From Eopsaltria australis (lineage: Eukaryota; Chordata; Aves; Passeriformes; Petroicidae): a DNA stretch of 64,000 bases. A program made the position numbers and the translations under genes. The stretch lies in NCBI GenBank assembly GCA_034509425.1, contig JAVTVJ010001852.1, forward strand, positions 163,501 through 227,500, in the 5' to 3' direction. Below the pieces are notes generated by a model that was not told the origin of the DNA, did not search any database, and was given only the letters and a program-made list of their open reading frames with translations. Shown piece by piece: positions 1 through 13,100 of the stretch. How positions within the stretch are numbered: position 1 is the first letter of the stretch; each line of letters begins with the position of its first letter.

Positions 1-526
1 GATTGAACGTGACCTCAGAAATGCCAAGGCCTGAATAAAAAGGCTCATAACCTACAGAGAGGGCAGGAGTGGAGAGCAGGTAATTCATTTCCCCAAATTC
101 ATTTCCTGCACGACCTGGAGGAAATCATCAGGCTTTTCTGAGTTTCATTTGCCTCTTGAGCCTCACAGGAATGATGGCTCAGAGTCACAGGGGTGAAAAG
201 CTCTGTGAGAGCAGCTGTGCCACTTCTGGGAGGTGACATCCCTTCTGTCACAGGTCTTTTTATTCTCCATGAATTCCCTCAATAACCACAGCTTTCAGAA
301 TACATCTTTTAAGACAAAGACCTGCTTGAATATTAATGCTATCGAAAAATAATGGGAGTTGAAAGTATGTCCTTGATCATGTCTAGACAGGACCGGCTAT
401 AATGGATTTCTAGGATCAAGGAAGTGGATATAAATAGATTAATATTACTCAAAGATCTGTAACATCTCTATGCATTACCCAGAGAGGTGTGATCCTATAG
501 CCTTTCATGAATACCTGCTGTCTAAT

Positions 527-715
527 GGAGAGTGAAGGAATTGTTCCCTGGGAGGGTGGGGAGGTGCTGGGATGGAATTCCCAGAGAAGCTGGGGTTGCC
601 CCTGGATCCCTGGCAGTGCCCAAGGCCAGGCTGGATGGGGCTTGGAGCAGCCTGGGACAGTGGGAGGTGTCTTTAAGATCCCTTCCAACCCAAACCATTC
701 TGGGATTTTGTGGAA
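527..715 (+). mobile_element. CR1 LINE 3' fragment
   Basis: The plus strand reads through the characteristic avian CR1 3' end: ttcccagagaagctg, gcccctggatccctgg, caaggccaggctgg, then cccttccaacccaaacc and attctgggatt. Only the 3' tail of the element is present, as usual for 5'-truncated CR1 copies. Confidence 0.9.
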
Positions 716-1578
716 GTACCTGGAGGAAAATCGTCAGGGAGTGCTGGGTTGCTCAGAGTCCATTCCTGCTCTGGATTTAGGCAGTGACAAACACCATCAG
801 AACCAACAACAAAACTGAAGCTCAGTAAACTTTAAAGAAGAAGAAATGGCATCCAAAGACTGCAGGCAAAGAGCCCTTCCACCCTCTGAGTCAGAGAGGA
901 ACCTCAGTGCTCGAGTCGAATCAGTGGCCAGGAAAACCTGCCATGAGGTCAGACCTGGGTCTGATGGCTGTGCTTCAGAACCCTCGAAGGCAGCAGGTGA
1001 ATTCCTGACTCTGAGCTCCTTTGAAATTCTTATTCCCATCCTGTGACAGCCAGCAGCCCAGCCAGGCATGGCCTAAACTCCTCCCAGTGCCACTGGAGGC
1101 TGCTGTGCCAGAGCCCCTGGAATGCCTGGTGTAGGTCCTGGACTGCCCAGAGCCAAAGGGATTCAGCTCATCCAAACCAGTGAGGGCACAAACAGCATCA
1201 GAACTGGGTGTGATTGCTGTTTCTGTGCTCTCTCCCAGGTAGATTTGACTGAGGGAGTCCCACAGTGTGACTGTGATGCTGTCCCTGCACACCATCCCTC
1301 CTCCTTCCCCTGGGAAGGGAGAATGTGACTCCCAGGAACGGGCCCCAAACTCCTCCTCACAGTGCTCAGAGTGATCCCTCAGCAAGCTCACTGTGCTAAC
1401 CCTAAAATTCCTCTTTCACTGAGAAAAAGCCTCCATCAGGAACTGGCAGGTGTTTTTGGGAAGGCTCAGCTGGCTTTGAGCCACAGGCCAAAGCAGCACT
1501 TGCTCCCCACCAAGGCTTGAGTCTCAGTGCTGCTGAGTATCCCAAATGTTCACTGAGCAGCAGCAAAAACAAGGAATG

Positions 1579-1797
1579 TCACCCAGACCTGGAAGGAGCA
1601 AAACCAGGGATCTCACCCAGACCTGGCAGGGGCAAAACCAGGGATCTTACCCAGACCTGGAAGGAGCAAAACCAGGGATCTCACCCAGAGCTAGCAATGG
1701 CAAAACCAGGGATCTCACCCAGACCTGGCATGAGCAAAATCAGGGATCTCACCCAGAGCTGGCAATGGCAAAACCAGGGATCTCACCCAGACCTGGC
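1579..1797. repeat. 34-bp minisatellite, about 6.4 copies
   Basis: The unit is roughly accagggatctcacccagac followed by ctggaaggagcaaa. Because 34 is not a multiple of three, successive copies are read in different frames, which explains the apparent open frames over the array. Confidence 0.92.
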
Positions 1798-3164
1798 TGC
1801 TGAGCAGCAAAACCACTCAGGAGCCCAGGATCCTTCCCTGTGCTTCAGCCAGGCCCCATTCCCACTGCTCATTCCACAAGTTTGTCTCCCCAAAAATAGA
1901 ACAGAAATCTTCACCTGGACCCGGAACTGGCTGGGCAAAAGCAATAGAGTGTTGGCTCAAGAGTGTTATCCAGGGTTCAGCAACATGAAGATCACATTTG
2001 GCAAGAAAGAGGAAAAAATGAGAAAGGAAGGGGAAAAAAAAATGAAAGCACAGGAGCAGGTTCATCGATGAGTTAAGGCTGTTTTAGGTATAAGCCTGGG
2101 GGAATTAGTTTAACACTCCATTTCAGCTCCTTTTTCCCATTTTCTTTTGCACCAACTTGCATCTCTCTCCTGTCAGACTTTGATGGCTTTATGTAACTGT
2201 TTAAAAATTGAACAAGCTTCTTAACTTAGGTTGAGAAGAACACACTTTTTTTGCCTCTCTGTCTCGAATGCACATTAAGAATAAAGATTTCCGGAGAAAA
2301 CAAGACCTTTTCCATCCTCTGACATCAGCCACTGGAGTACACAAAGCCAAGTCCTTGAGGAGTGGAGATTTTGTACATTCTGTTCCAGCACACGCCGGCG
2401 CATCCGCAGCCCCACTGGGTTTTACAACTCGGGAGCTGGAGAGGAAGACTCATCCCGGAGAAAATTGCTCAGGCTCCCCATCCCAAAGCACCCTGCAGTG
2501 GGGGACAATCCTAGAAAGCAGGAATGAGGGAATAAACCCAAAAATCTTGGCAGGGAGGCATGGCAGCCACAGCCCGGGGTGGCACAAGGGGTTTGCCCCG
2601 TGGTACAGCCTGAGGAACAGCCTCTGACCTGCTGCTATTGTGAGAATCACTTTCCTGGTTTTTTTTTACATTAATACAAGCTGGAAATATTTCTGCTCTG
2701 TGTGTCTGGATGTAAAAGCTTGAGAAGAGCTTCCCTCAAGGCTCAAAAAGCAGAGGCAAATAGCCCCCACCCTTTTCTGTGTGTTTGCATTTCCTAATTA
2801 CAGCAGTTTCTAAGCCAGAACTGTATTTGTTGATGCTTCAGGTTGGCAATGCTGATGGAGGAGGCTTTCAGGAAAGCCAGGAAAAATATTCAACGGCAAG
2901 ATTTGTAATTAAAGCTTTTTTTTCCTTGTGTTTTTTCTGTTAGAAAGTGTTTATATTTGTGGGCTCTTGAGGGCAAATGCTGCTTCTTGCTGTTTGCACA
3001 AGCTCAGAACAGCAGAGCCAGCCCCAACTGGTGCCATGAGCTCTGCCCAGCCCAACACACACCTGGACCCCTCTCCATGGGCTGCTCTGCTCCCAGCCTG
3101 GAGCAAAACCACAGGCACCAGGCATGGAATTAGCCCAGCTCAGTCATGGGGACAGTGGCAAAAT

Positions 3165-3440
3165 GCACCTGGTTCATGGGATCCCAGAGTGGGTCAGGCT
3201 GCAAGGGACCACAGTGGGCATCTGGTCCCACTCCCTGCTCCATCCCAGAGCACAGGACTGTGTCCAGACAGCTCTGGAATATCCCCAGGGAGGGGAACTC
3301 TCTGGGAAATCAGTGCTTTATCACCTGCACAGGAAAGAATTTCTTCCTCCTGTCCAGGTGGAGCTTGCTGGGATCAGTCCCTGCCCATTCCTCTGGTGCC
3401 ATTTCTGGGCCCTGCTCTGAGCCTGCACACAGGGCCAGAC
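3165..3440 (-). mobile_element. CR1 LINE fragment, reverse orientation
   Basis: The plus strand shows the reverse complement of the CR1 3' region: gtcaggctgcaagggacc, ctctctgggaaatcagtgct, and gaaagaatttcttcctcctg. The copy is diverged and lacks coding capacity. Confidence 0.8.
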
Positions 3441-4020
3441 TGATAAATCCCCTCTTCCTAAGGCCACTTCTGCTCCTGGTCACCCTCTGCTCCCAGACCA
3501 GCCTGCAGCAGCCTCTTCCTGCTCCTGGAGCATCCCTGGCCATGGTGATCCCAGCCAGCAGGGCCAGAGTCCATCTCCCCAGCACTGCTGTGCTTCCCTC
3601 AAGTCACAAAAAACTCCCAAGGGCCACGACTGCCCTGAGCACCACAACCCCAACAGCACAAACCAAATTTAACATCTTGTACCCAGCATCTCTCAGTGTG
3701 GAAAATTGGGATGAGTGGAGGCCGTGCTGCTGCCCCTGCCAGGGCTGGGAATGGGAAAGTGCAGCAGAAGCTGGGAGTTTTCCTGTATCACACAGTGAGA
3801 CAGCACAATCACCTTCAAAACCAGCCCCGTTTGCTGGGATTATCTGCTGTTTGTGGGGGCTCTAACCCAGCCCTGCCCACACCCAGCACAGTGCAGGGTG
3901 GGCTGGCAATGAGCTGCTGAGGAGTGTGCCAGCCACCAGCACTGGGGGGCTTCCCCCTCTGCTGCTTTTGCTGCCACTTCCCACGCCAGGCTTCCACATC
4001 CCCTCCAGGATGCTCGGCCC

Positions 4021-4400
4021 TGCAAGGACCTGGCTTCCCTGGACTCATCCCTGCAAGGACCTGGCTTCCCTGGACTCATCCCTGCAAGGACCTGGCTTCC
4101 CTAGGCTCATCCCTGCAAGGACCTGGCTTACCTAGGCTGATCCCTGCAAGGACCTGGCTTCCCTAGACTCATCCCTGCAAGGACCTGGCTCCCCTGGAAA
4201 GGACCCAGCTTCCCAGGGCTCATCCCTGCCAGGAACCTGCTTCCCTGGTCCTGTCCCTGCAAGGACCTGGCTTCCCAGGGCTCGTCCCTGCCAGGACCCT
4301 GATTCCCTGGGCTCATCCCTGTCAGGACCCTGCTTCCCTGGTCCTATCCCTGCAAGGACCCTGCTCCCCAGGGCTCATCCCTGCCAGGACCCTACTCCCC
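4021..4400. repeat. 31-bp minisatellite, about 12 copies
   Basis: The unit is tgcaaggacctggcttccct followed by ggactcatccc. The first five copies are nearly identical; later ones diverge and one is shortened near 4196. Confidence 0.92.
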
Positions 4401-4739
4401 AACTCAGCACAGGCAGCTGCAAACTGCAGCATAACATCTCCCTTCCAGATCAGAGCTTAAAATTGCAAAATCCTGTCCCCAAACCGAGCTGCTGCGCTCT
4501 CAGTCCTCATTCCTCACCCATCCCACACAATTCCCCGAGGGATCAGCACCCCGGGACCCTGGACATAATAAACCCACATGGGAGGCAGCTCCCTTGGCAT
4601 CCCCTGGTCACCCCAACCCTCAGCAGCCCCACGGTGCCTCCAGCAGCTCTGCTCAGTGCTCAGTGCTCCCTGCTAAGCCAGAGTTACCCAACTTCTGACC
4701 TACTTCTGCCTCGTGTTTCTCCCCCCCTCCCCGCTCCTG

Positions 4740-5110
4740 CCCTCAGTCCCCAATTAAATCTGTGTGAGATTTCCTCAATTATCCCCTTCCTGCTAATAGA
4801 TGTGGAAAGAGGATGCCATAACAATGTATTCCCCTGGCGCTGGTTCAAAATACATCTCCGAATTAATGTTGAGGAGTGCAGGATGTAGGAACGCTTTAAT
4901 TAAACATAAATGTATAGGAACCAGCAGTTAGGTTGAAGAAAAGCTGATCTTTTGCTGCCACCACAACGCTTCATCTCAGCCATGCAGGGAGAATCCTCGT
5001 GCTCCTCTTTAATTGACAGGCCAATAAATCAGCACTAATCTCCCCTCTCCGTGTAGCTGTGCATGCTGATGCGCAGCTATTTTGGAATGCAGCAACACTC
5101 CAATGGCACA
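4740..5110. promoter_or_regulatory. Candidate conserved non-coding block
   Basis: This AT-rich stretch lacks tandem repeats and contains caattaaatc, ccgaattaatg, ctttaattaaacataa and tttaattgaca. It has no supported coding frame. The call rests on composition and motif density. Confidence 0.25.
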
Positions 5111-5917
5111 ACATGCACGGGGATCCTGCGTGGAAAACACTCCAGGCAAAGCTTGAAACCTGTAACAAAACTTGGAGCGGGGGGGGGATCTGAGCAGTAA
5201 AAATCCGTGTTTGGGAATTTTGGCAGGAGAAAAGCTTTATAGACACCTTTGGAAAGAGGAGGAGCAGGAATAGAGAACTCCCGGCTGAAGCCATGAGGAT
5301 GTTCTGATAGGCACTCGCAATTCGGGATGAATACAGAGATAATTTGAACACGATTCCTAATTGAGACAAAAACTGTCTGTGAGGAATAGGGAATGAGCCT
5401 GGGAACCACTCTGCCCATTACAGAAGGCATCAAGCCTCTGCTCAACTTTATAGCCCCCTTCCGCCTCATCCCACAGAAGTGTTGGGAGATAAGAAATTGC
5501 AAGTCTTCATAAAAAGGAGGCTTTAAGCCAATGGCAGCTGCATCTGCTCACCTACAGCTGCATTTTCCATACCTGAGCTCCTGCTTTATCTCCTCTCTTG
5601 GTCCAAAACAATCTCCTAACAGCTTGATAACAAACTGCAATTAAACACATCACTGCAAAGGGAGCTCGGGGTGGTGATGGTACAGAAAGAAGAAACGAGA
5701 TGATTTTAAGGCTGGTGGAGATTAACTTGCAGCACATTAAAGGGAGCCAGACCCCAGCCCTGCTGCAAACACCCAGGAAACTCCCAGGCAGCAAGGCCCT
5801 GAGTACACAGCAAACAGCCACTGGGGTGATCTCGAAATTATTTAGGGCACTGCAGTGCTGGATGAGGCTGAAATGAATGGAGATGAAGACTTAAGCCCAG
5901 GCAGCATCTCTGCGGGA

Positions 5918-6085
5918 GATGTGAAGCCAGCCCTCAGAGCTCTCTCAGAATCCCAGGAGAGCACAGCAAGGACCAGCTTCTCCCCGTGCTGGAGATGTGA
6001 AGCCAGCCCTCAGAGCTCTCTCAGAGCTCTCTCAGAATCCCAGGAGAACGCAGCAAGGACCAGCTTCTCCCCGTGCTGGAGATGG
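5918..6085. repeat. Tandem duplication of about 80 bp
   Basis: The sequence gatgtgaagccagccctcag through accagcttctccccgtgctg occurs twice. The second copy has an extra small internal duplication of agagctctctc. Confidence 0.88.
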
Positions 6086-6572
6086 GCTGAGCACAGGAAG
6101 GAAACAGAGAACATTTTCCAGCTCTTCTCCAGTATTTCTCCATGCTCTGCGTGGGACCTGGATGTTAAAATTCCCAACACCTCCGGGACCAGAGTGCCAT
6201 CTCTCCAACCCTCAGTCCCCTCTATCTGTAAGGACGGGAATAACTCCTGTCCCACTGAAACTACAACTCTGCTTGTCTCTGGAAAACACACTTGCTCTAA
6301 ATATCTCTGGAGAGGCTCTGAACAAAAAGCTGCAGCTTCCCTCTTGCCTCCCTGCCTGTTTGCTCTGTGCACACCAAAGGCCTTCGTTTCCACCTTGCTG
6401 CACATGTACTGCAGCTATTTTTGGCCAAGAGTGACGTGGCTTTGTTTGCATAACTGGGTTCCCACCTCATGATCTGCCGCTCTAATAGTTTACAAAATAA
6501 TAGCTGGAAAATGTCTGATGCCCAAAAAGTGCCTGCAAAGTTCAGCTTGTCTTTATCTTAAGTCAAAAATAA

Positions 6573-6592
6573 AGGAAAAAAAAAAAAAAAAA
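6573..6592. repeat. Poly-A run
   Basis: An A-run of about 18-20 bases follows aaaggaa and is followed by two copies of gaggaaacaa. No adjacent retroelement is recognisable. Confidence 0.8.
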
Positions 6593-7943
6593 GAGGAAAC
6601 AAGAGGAAACAAGGCTTCCTGCAGCATCACTTATAAAATGCTTCAGCAAGATGTAAAACAAATTATTTAGTGATGACCAGCTGGGAGATGTGGGGATTAA
6701 ATTCTGCTTCTGGTTTGGATGAGGCGATCAAACCAGAAAAGACAAGCCCAAAGTCACACAGGAAGAAAACCATTTTACACAGTGGGGCTTTAACAACTCA
6801 CGTCAACCCGAAATATCATCTGCAGGAAATGCAAACTTCTGACTGATGGCTAAAAACAAAAGCACAGCTCGAAATAGCAGCATTTTAGATGAGGCAAATA
6901 CGTCGGTTGGACTATTCTCAACTGTCAGAACTGAGCTGCAATCACAGATCTCTCTTGAGGAATATTTGGTATTTGTCCAGTATTAAAAATAAAATGTGAG
7001 ATATCTTAGAAAAGAAAGAGATGGCTCAAATAAAGAATGGATGGAAATAAACCCTGCATAGAGAAGGATCTGGTTCTTCTTGTCCAAGCCCCAACTCCTG
7101 GCAAAAGAGGGACAAAATCCATTTCTACGAGAACTTTGTCACTGCAAAACATTGTAAAGGTGGAGTGGACACTATCCTGACCTGCACAGCCGACTGAGCC
7201 AGGGGAATTGGCCATTTTTGTTTGAACACATGTGATTTAGAAAGCACCAGGTTCTTCCTTCACTCCCAGGATGGTGCTGCCTGAGCAGGAACTCCACATT
7301 TGGGCAGGATGATTGCTCAGTTCCACTTGGGACATCTCCCTTCACTGTGTGCCCCTCATCCCTCACCCTCAGCCACCCCTGCATCCATTAACAGGGCTTG
7401 AGGCACTTCACTTCCCACTTCCCACACTCACTGGCTCCAGGGAAGTCACAGATTAATGAATGTGTGAAGTCACAAGTTCATGATTAACGATGGGAAGTCA
7501 CAAAGGACCCACAGCAGCTCAATCCCCCATGAAGCCACAGTGAAGAGCAGGGACGAGCTGGGGTGAGGAACAGCTCCCCCTCGTCATTCCTAGGAAGGAA
7601 TTTCTCACCTGAACAAATCTCTGAGCTGCCAGGGATGGGAGGAGAGTCTGGAAGCATCTTCCTTACCCTGCACTGGAAGGACAGTGCTGTCCTGTGCTCT
7701 ATTCCAGCAGGGAATCACAGAGCAAACACCTGACAGCACACGGTGCAGCAGCTCTGATGGCAACAAAGCAGCTGCTCACAGAACCCTGCTCTAGTGTCCC
7801 ACTCATTCCATGGGGGGAACGGGAGCCTCCCAGTGCTGAGCCCAGGCCTGTCCTAGGCAATCCCCAGCAGTGGCACACACAGCTCAGCACCTGCGACGCC
7901 CCACTGCCAAGGCAAAGACAATCCCCTGCACAGCTGCTGCCAG

Positions 7944-8296
7944 CACTGCCAGGGCACCCCAGGGCACACAGCACTGCCAGGGCACACAGCACTGCCAGGG
8001 CACCCCAGGGCACACAGCACTGCCAGGGCACCCCAGAACACACAGCACTGCCAGGGCACCCCAGGGCACACAGCACTGCCAGGGCACACAGCACTGCCAG
8101 GGCACCCCAGAACACACAGCACTGCCAGGGCACCCCAGGGCACACAGCACTGCCAGGGCACCCCAGGGCACACAGCACTGCCCGTGCCACCCCAGAACAC
8201 ACAGCACTGCCAGGGCACCCCAGAACACACAGCACTGCCAGGGCACACAGCACTGCCCAGGGCACCCCAGGGCACACAGCACTGCCAGGGCACCCC
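7944..8296. repeat. Compound minisatellite with 28-bp and 18-bp units
   Basis: A cactgccagggca core is followed by either ccccagggcacacag or just cacag, giving long and short units in irregular order. It produces overlapping false open frames on both strands. Confidence 0.92.
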
Positions 8297-9683
8297 TGCC
8301 ATGGACAGGTCTCCAAACATTTCCATTTCCCTTTGGCTCTTGGTTTTCCTGCTCGCTGGGGATCTCTCCTGAGTGCAGTGTGCTGCTCACAATTCAGCTC
8401 AGTCCCTCCCAGCACTGTGCTGACACTGATTTGACACAGCCCCTGCCACACCTGAGCACCTCACACACCACGTACCCCCACAGCACAGCCAGTCCCCTTT
8501 CAAAGGCACACAAATCCCTTCCCAACTGCAGTGGGAAGTTTGTTTCTCCAGGCAAGGCCAAACCCACCTCATGTTGGGTTACACTCTGTGTGTGTTTATA
8601 GAAAATCAGCCTGGAATGCCCAGAGGGAGCCTCTGCCCTGGCCCAGAGGTGCCCAGGAAGCACATCCAGGGCACCAGGGATGGCCATGACAAAGAGGATC
8701 ATGGCTTTGTGGCCTCTGCACCCATTGTGGGAGAGGATTGTAGGCTGTGCCCTTCTAGGGGATTGTTTCTCTTTGCTGTTGATGGGATGGCACATCCTGG
8801 GGCTGGGATGGGATCAAGGGAATTTTCCCTGCCCAGCAGTGGGCAGTGGCCATAGGGCAGTAGCCATGGCAGTAGCCACAGGAGGAGCCATAGGAGCAGT
8901 GTGAGCAGCAGTCCCAGAGTGATCTGGAGCAGTCTCAGTCTGTGTCTGTAGAATAAAGAACTCTGCACAGCATCACAGTCTCCTCAGAGCACTCCTTGCC
9001 CCTGCCTTGAACCCTGCAACCTCAAAATTAGGAACCGTGTCAAGAGCCAGAGCTAAGGAGTCCCCATCACACACAGAGCAGTGGTGGAGCTATTCCTGCT
9101 TTTAGGGGAAGTCCTTGCACGAGGAGGAGAGGAAAGGGAGTCATCCCACAGGGACTAATCCCTCTTGGAGGAACCTGATGCTGGGCATCTCATTCCAGCT
9201 GCAGCTTGCAGCAATTGTTCTGCTTCCCTGCCTCTCCCCAGATCAGACACAGCATCCCTGGGACCAGCCCTGATGGGACACCAGCACACAGAGCACCAGC
9301 AAGGTGTGCCAAGGACAGCACTGGGGGAGCTTGGAGGAAAAACAGGAAAACAGAATTTTGCAGGAAAAACAGCTTCACCTGGGAAGCAAAACCCATGCCC
9401 GAGCAGCTCTCCATGCTCAGTATGAGTTAAAAACACCACTGAGGGCAAGAGCAGTCCAAGGCCAGTAGCCAAAGGCCCTCCAGAGGTGGTCCCCACGTGC
9501 CACAGCCTCCATGCTGTGTCCCCAACATGGGGGTGGTGTCTGCAGTGCAATCCCTGGTCCTATCACAGCACAGCTACTGTGGAATGTCTATTCTTGTTCA
9601 GATAAGACTGATCTCTCAAGGTTTTTGGACAACAGGATAATATATTTCCCTAGATATTAGAGACAGAAAGAGATTTATTAGGA

Positions 9684-9902
9684 GAATTATTCTCTATATT
9701 CCATGCAGTCCATTAGGAGATGAAGCTTTCCCTGCTCCATGGAGGAGCTCAGTGCAGGCCATGTGACTGCACTGATATCACACCCAAACCCCCTCTGCAG
9801 CCTCTTATCCTGCTCCTTTCACACTCCTCCAAGTACAAGCACAGGGTTGGGTCAACATCCCAAGCTCAATTCACGTGTGAAAACCTCCGTAACTCTGCAG
9901 GA
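9684..9902 (+). repeat. Direct duplication, first copy
   Basis: It starts gaattattctctatattcca and ends near aactctgcagga. It is the fuller copy, carrying an 18-base segment (ctttccctgctccatgga) and a 9-base segment (ctgcagcct) that the second copy lacks. The flanking sequence at 9600-9683 has an LTR-like look, but I cannot assign a family. Confidence 0.9.
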
Positions 9903-9909
9903 ATAATAG

Positions 9910-10101
9910 GAATTATTCTCTATATTCCATGTAGTCCATTAGGAGATGAAGGAGCTCAGTGCAGGCCATGTGACTGCACTGATATCACACCCAAACCCCC
10001 TCTTATCCTGCTCATTTCATACTCCTCCAAGTACAAGCACAGGGTTGGGTCAATATCCCAAATTCAATTCACGTGTGAAAACCTCCACAGTTCTGCAGGA
10101 C
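9910..10101 (+). repeat. Direct duplication, second copy
   Basis: This 192-base copy follows the first after only a few bases and differs by the two internal deletions plus scattered substitutions. Confidence 0.9.
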
Positions 10102-13100
10102 AGAACCAGGGACAAAATCAGGCCCTTCATTCCCACCTTTGGTACTATGGACAGCTTCTTACCAAATCCTACTTCAGCTTCTTGAATGCCAAGGGCAGAG
10201 CAAAACCCAGTCAGAGCAGCTGCACTTTCCCTGGGAGCCCCAATTTTCAGGTGCCAGCACCCCAGCAGCATGGGCAGGTGCTCTGGATTTGGGGTTTATG
10301 CACACACCCCCCTCCAAACTGCACGAGGATCATCCCATTTGAACAGCTGCGAGTGAACAGCAAGGGGATGGCCCCAGGTGTTCCTTCCAGGTCATCAGCA
10401 GAACCAAACCAGTGCTGTGGGATCACAGAGCTCCTCGCAGGAGCAGGACAGTGCTCCTGCCTCTCCAGGATCCCAAGGGAATTGTCCCTGGCTGTGCCAG
10501 GCTGGGGATGCAGAGAAGCACTCAGAGCTGATCTCAGGCTCCAGGGATGCACACACAGCCACTCTCCATCATCCCCTGGTGACTTTCTGGGTGTATCCAC
10601 CCACCCAGTGGCTTCAGCAGCACCTCTGTGATGCATCTCAAACGTGGTGCATCTCAGAATCGAATCTCAGCAGCTACAGAAGGCATTTTGAAGCTCTGAG
10701 CCATGCTTCTGCCTGTCCCTCCCAAATTTAGCTCCCTTTCAGCTAAACACTGGTGGCACCACAGTGGCCTTGAGTCCTGAGCGCAGCCAGGGCTTAGGAA
10801 GCACCACAAAAGCATTTGCTCCAATATTTACTCAGGGATTTTTCATGCTACACCTACCACGGACTTCAGTTTATTGGGAACACGGTGCACTGGGGAAGGG
10901 CAAACCACAGAGTCTCTACTGCTGCCAAGCAAAATGTCATTAAGGTTTTAGCAATGCAACACAAATTGAGTTTACATTAAAGCTTCTTTTGTATAAACCA
11001 TATCCCAGAGTGAAGCACAGTGACGGAGCTGAGTAATGAGTTGGAGCAGAGCAATCAAGGTGGAACTACTGAGCAATAGGAGAAAGGAGCCATTCCAAAG
11101 TGCTATTTAAAGTTAGGCTGAGAGCTCCATTTGAAGTATAGAAGTGATTATGTACAGTCACCACTGCACACACGTTGAATGCCATGTAGGATGCAGTACC
11201 CACCACCTGCAGCTGCACAGAGACGCCCCGAGGTTCAATGGCACCATAAAAACCATCAGCAACTGGAAGCTGAGAGTCTTCTTAATATAGACTTGTACAG
11301 AACTGCTGAGGAGCTGAGAAGGCTGGAACTTCAAATCTCTCATGTGCTCCCCAGCACACAAACCCACGACTCAGAGGTGACTGTTCATCATTTCAAACCT
11401 CTCCTTGGAAGGATTCAGAGTCACTGTTTGTGCCCAGGAGTGCTGGAAAACCACCTCTGTTATGGCACTGCTGGAACAACACCAAAGCCACCAGGGGTTC
11501 TAACCCCCAGCCCTGCTCTGCACAGAACCACAGCACTTCTGGATGGTTTTCTAAATACCCAGAGCATGCTGAGTTTGGAAATCCCACACATTTCTAGTTC
11601 CAGGCTTCCTAACGTGTGCTTTGCACTGCTCCTCGTGCCAGCCCCTGGGGAGGGAGCCCAAGCAGGGCTGCTCATGCGAGAGGGATGCAAAAGGGCTCGG
11701 GGCTGACCTTGGAGCTCACACTCAGCTCTGCGTGCTCTGCCCAGCTCCCAAAGCCAGCAGATCACACACAGCTCAGGTGCTGCAAAGCCCAGGGGTGCAG
11801 GGACCCTGCCTGGGCACTCCTCACACACACAGATGGGGCAGGATCACAGCACTGCCCTGTTCTGAGGCACAGTCCCTGCTCCCCCTTGAATCAGCAAACC
11901 GATTTTGATTTATTTTAACCACAGTGCACGAACAGTTTTTCAGAACTTGCAGAAAACATTTCTAAATGGCAAAATATATTTTTTAAAAACCCTCCATAAA
12001 GACTTCAGAGCACTGCTAAGTACAGCAACATAATAGGTTTCACAAGATAGAAAGCAGCCCTCCCCAAAATATATGGCTCAGACATACCCTGCCAGCAGAA
12101 GTTCTCAATGTTTAAGATGAGGGGAGAGAGATTCAATGAGGATTTGTTTTCCTGGCAGCCCTCCATACGTGCACATAAACCTCTTGTAGCAGCACACTGA
12201 TATTTAAACTAATTAGCACCAGGAAAGCCACGGGACTGTGCTTTCCTCCCAGCCTGTTCCCAGGAGCTCCAAAATGACTGTGATCACATCCCTGCTCACA
12301 CCCCAGGAGCCCCAGCACACCCCCCCATTCCTGCCCAAGTGCACAGCAACACAGGGCAGGACACTTGGCAAAGAGGAAAAAAAAAAAACCCCCTCTGCCC
12401 AAACTGCCCACTCAGCACTCCGTGAGAGGATAAAAATAGCAGGCAGGAGAGCTGGCCCTGAATATCAAGCAGCATTCCCACCCAAATCAACTTCCCCTGC
12501 ACTCTGCTCTCCTGCAGGCTGCACGCTGCCTGAATTTCCTATTCCTCACAGCCACAGCCAGTGGGGATTCAGCTCTGGGGAGCTGCAGACTGGCACATCC
12601 ACCACCATGGCTCTGGCAACCCCCCAGCAGGCTCTGGAAAGAGCTCCTGACTTCCAGAGGAGAAAGGATGGGCTGGGGGGTGGGTTCTGTGAATATTCAA
12701 CACCTCTGCACAGCAGGCCTGCCTATTATTAGTAAAGGGGATGTCAAAGAAGCTCCTCTCATGCAAAGTTTCCAGTCTAGCTAATTAACAGTGCCTTCCT
12801 CCAGCATATAAATTTGGGTTTCAGTCCCTTGTACATGAGCAGGGCAGGAAGGAGCAGAGAACAGGAATGGCTGCAGTCATCTTAAAGGCTGGAAATTAAA
12901 TCTCTCAGGTAAGAGAGAGAGAATTAACACACCTCCACACATTGAGAGGATGCTTCCTATTTTAGGAAGGGCTGAATCTCCTCCTGGAGCACATCCCCAC
13001 AGCATCTGTCTGTGGAAAAGCTGAGATGATTTTGACTGGGCAGCTAACAAGAAGGAAAAAGTTCCCTCACAAGGGGTAGCAGAGGCCAGGATGGGACTGT

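Noticed and set aside
975..1391. A 138-codon minus-strand frame considered as a downstream exon of the ASEF gene
   Set aside because: It contains CEEEF but lacks the GSEED and SH3 sequence expected there, and has no good flanking splice sites.
7694..8601. Six overlapping frames of 157-250 codons
   Set aside because: All cover the 28/18-bp minisatellite and appear on both strands at once.
8930..9160. Possible LTR with an aataaa signal near 8952
   Set aside because: I could not find matching ends, target-site duplication or a second LTR.
9720..10631. A 303-codon plus-strand frame
   Set aside because: It spans the direct duplication, so it reads the same peptide twice, and has no recognisable domain.
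11179..11706. A 175-codon plus-strand frame with a helix-like EAESLLNIDLYRTAEELRR stretch
   Set aside because: The helix-like part is brief, the rest is low in information, and no splice sites or family match support it.
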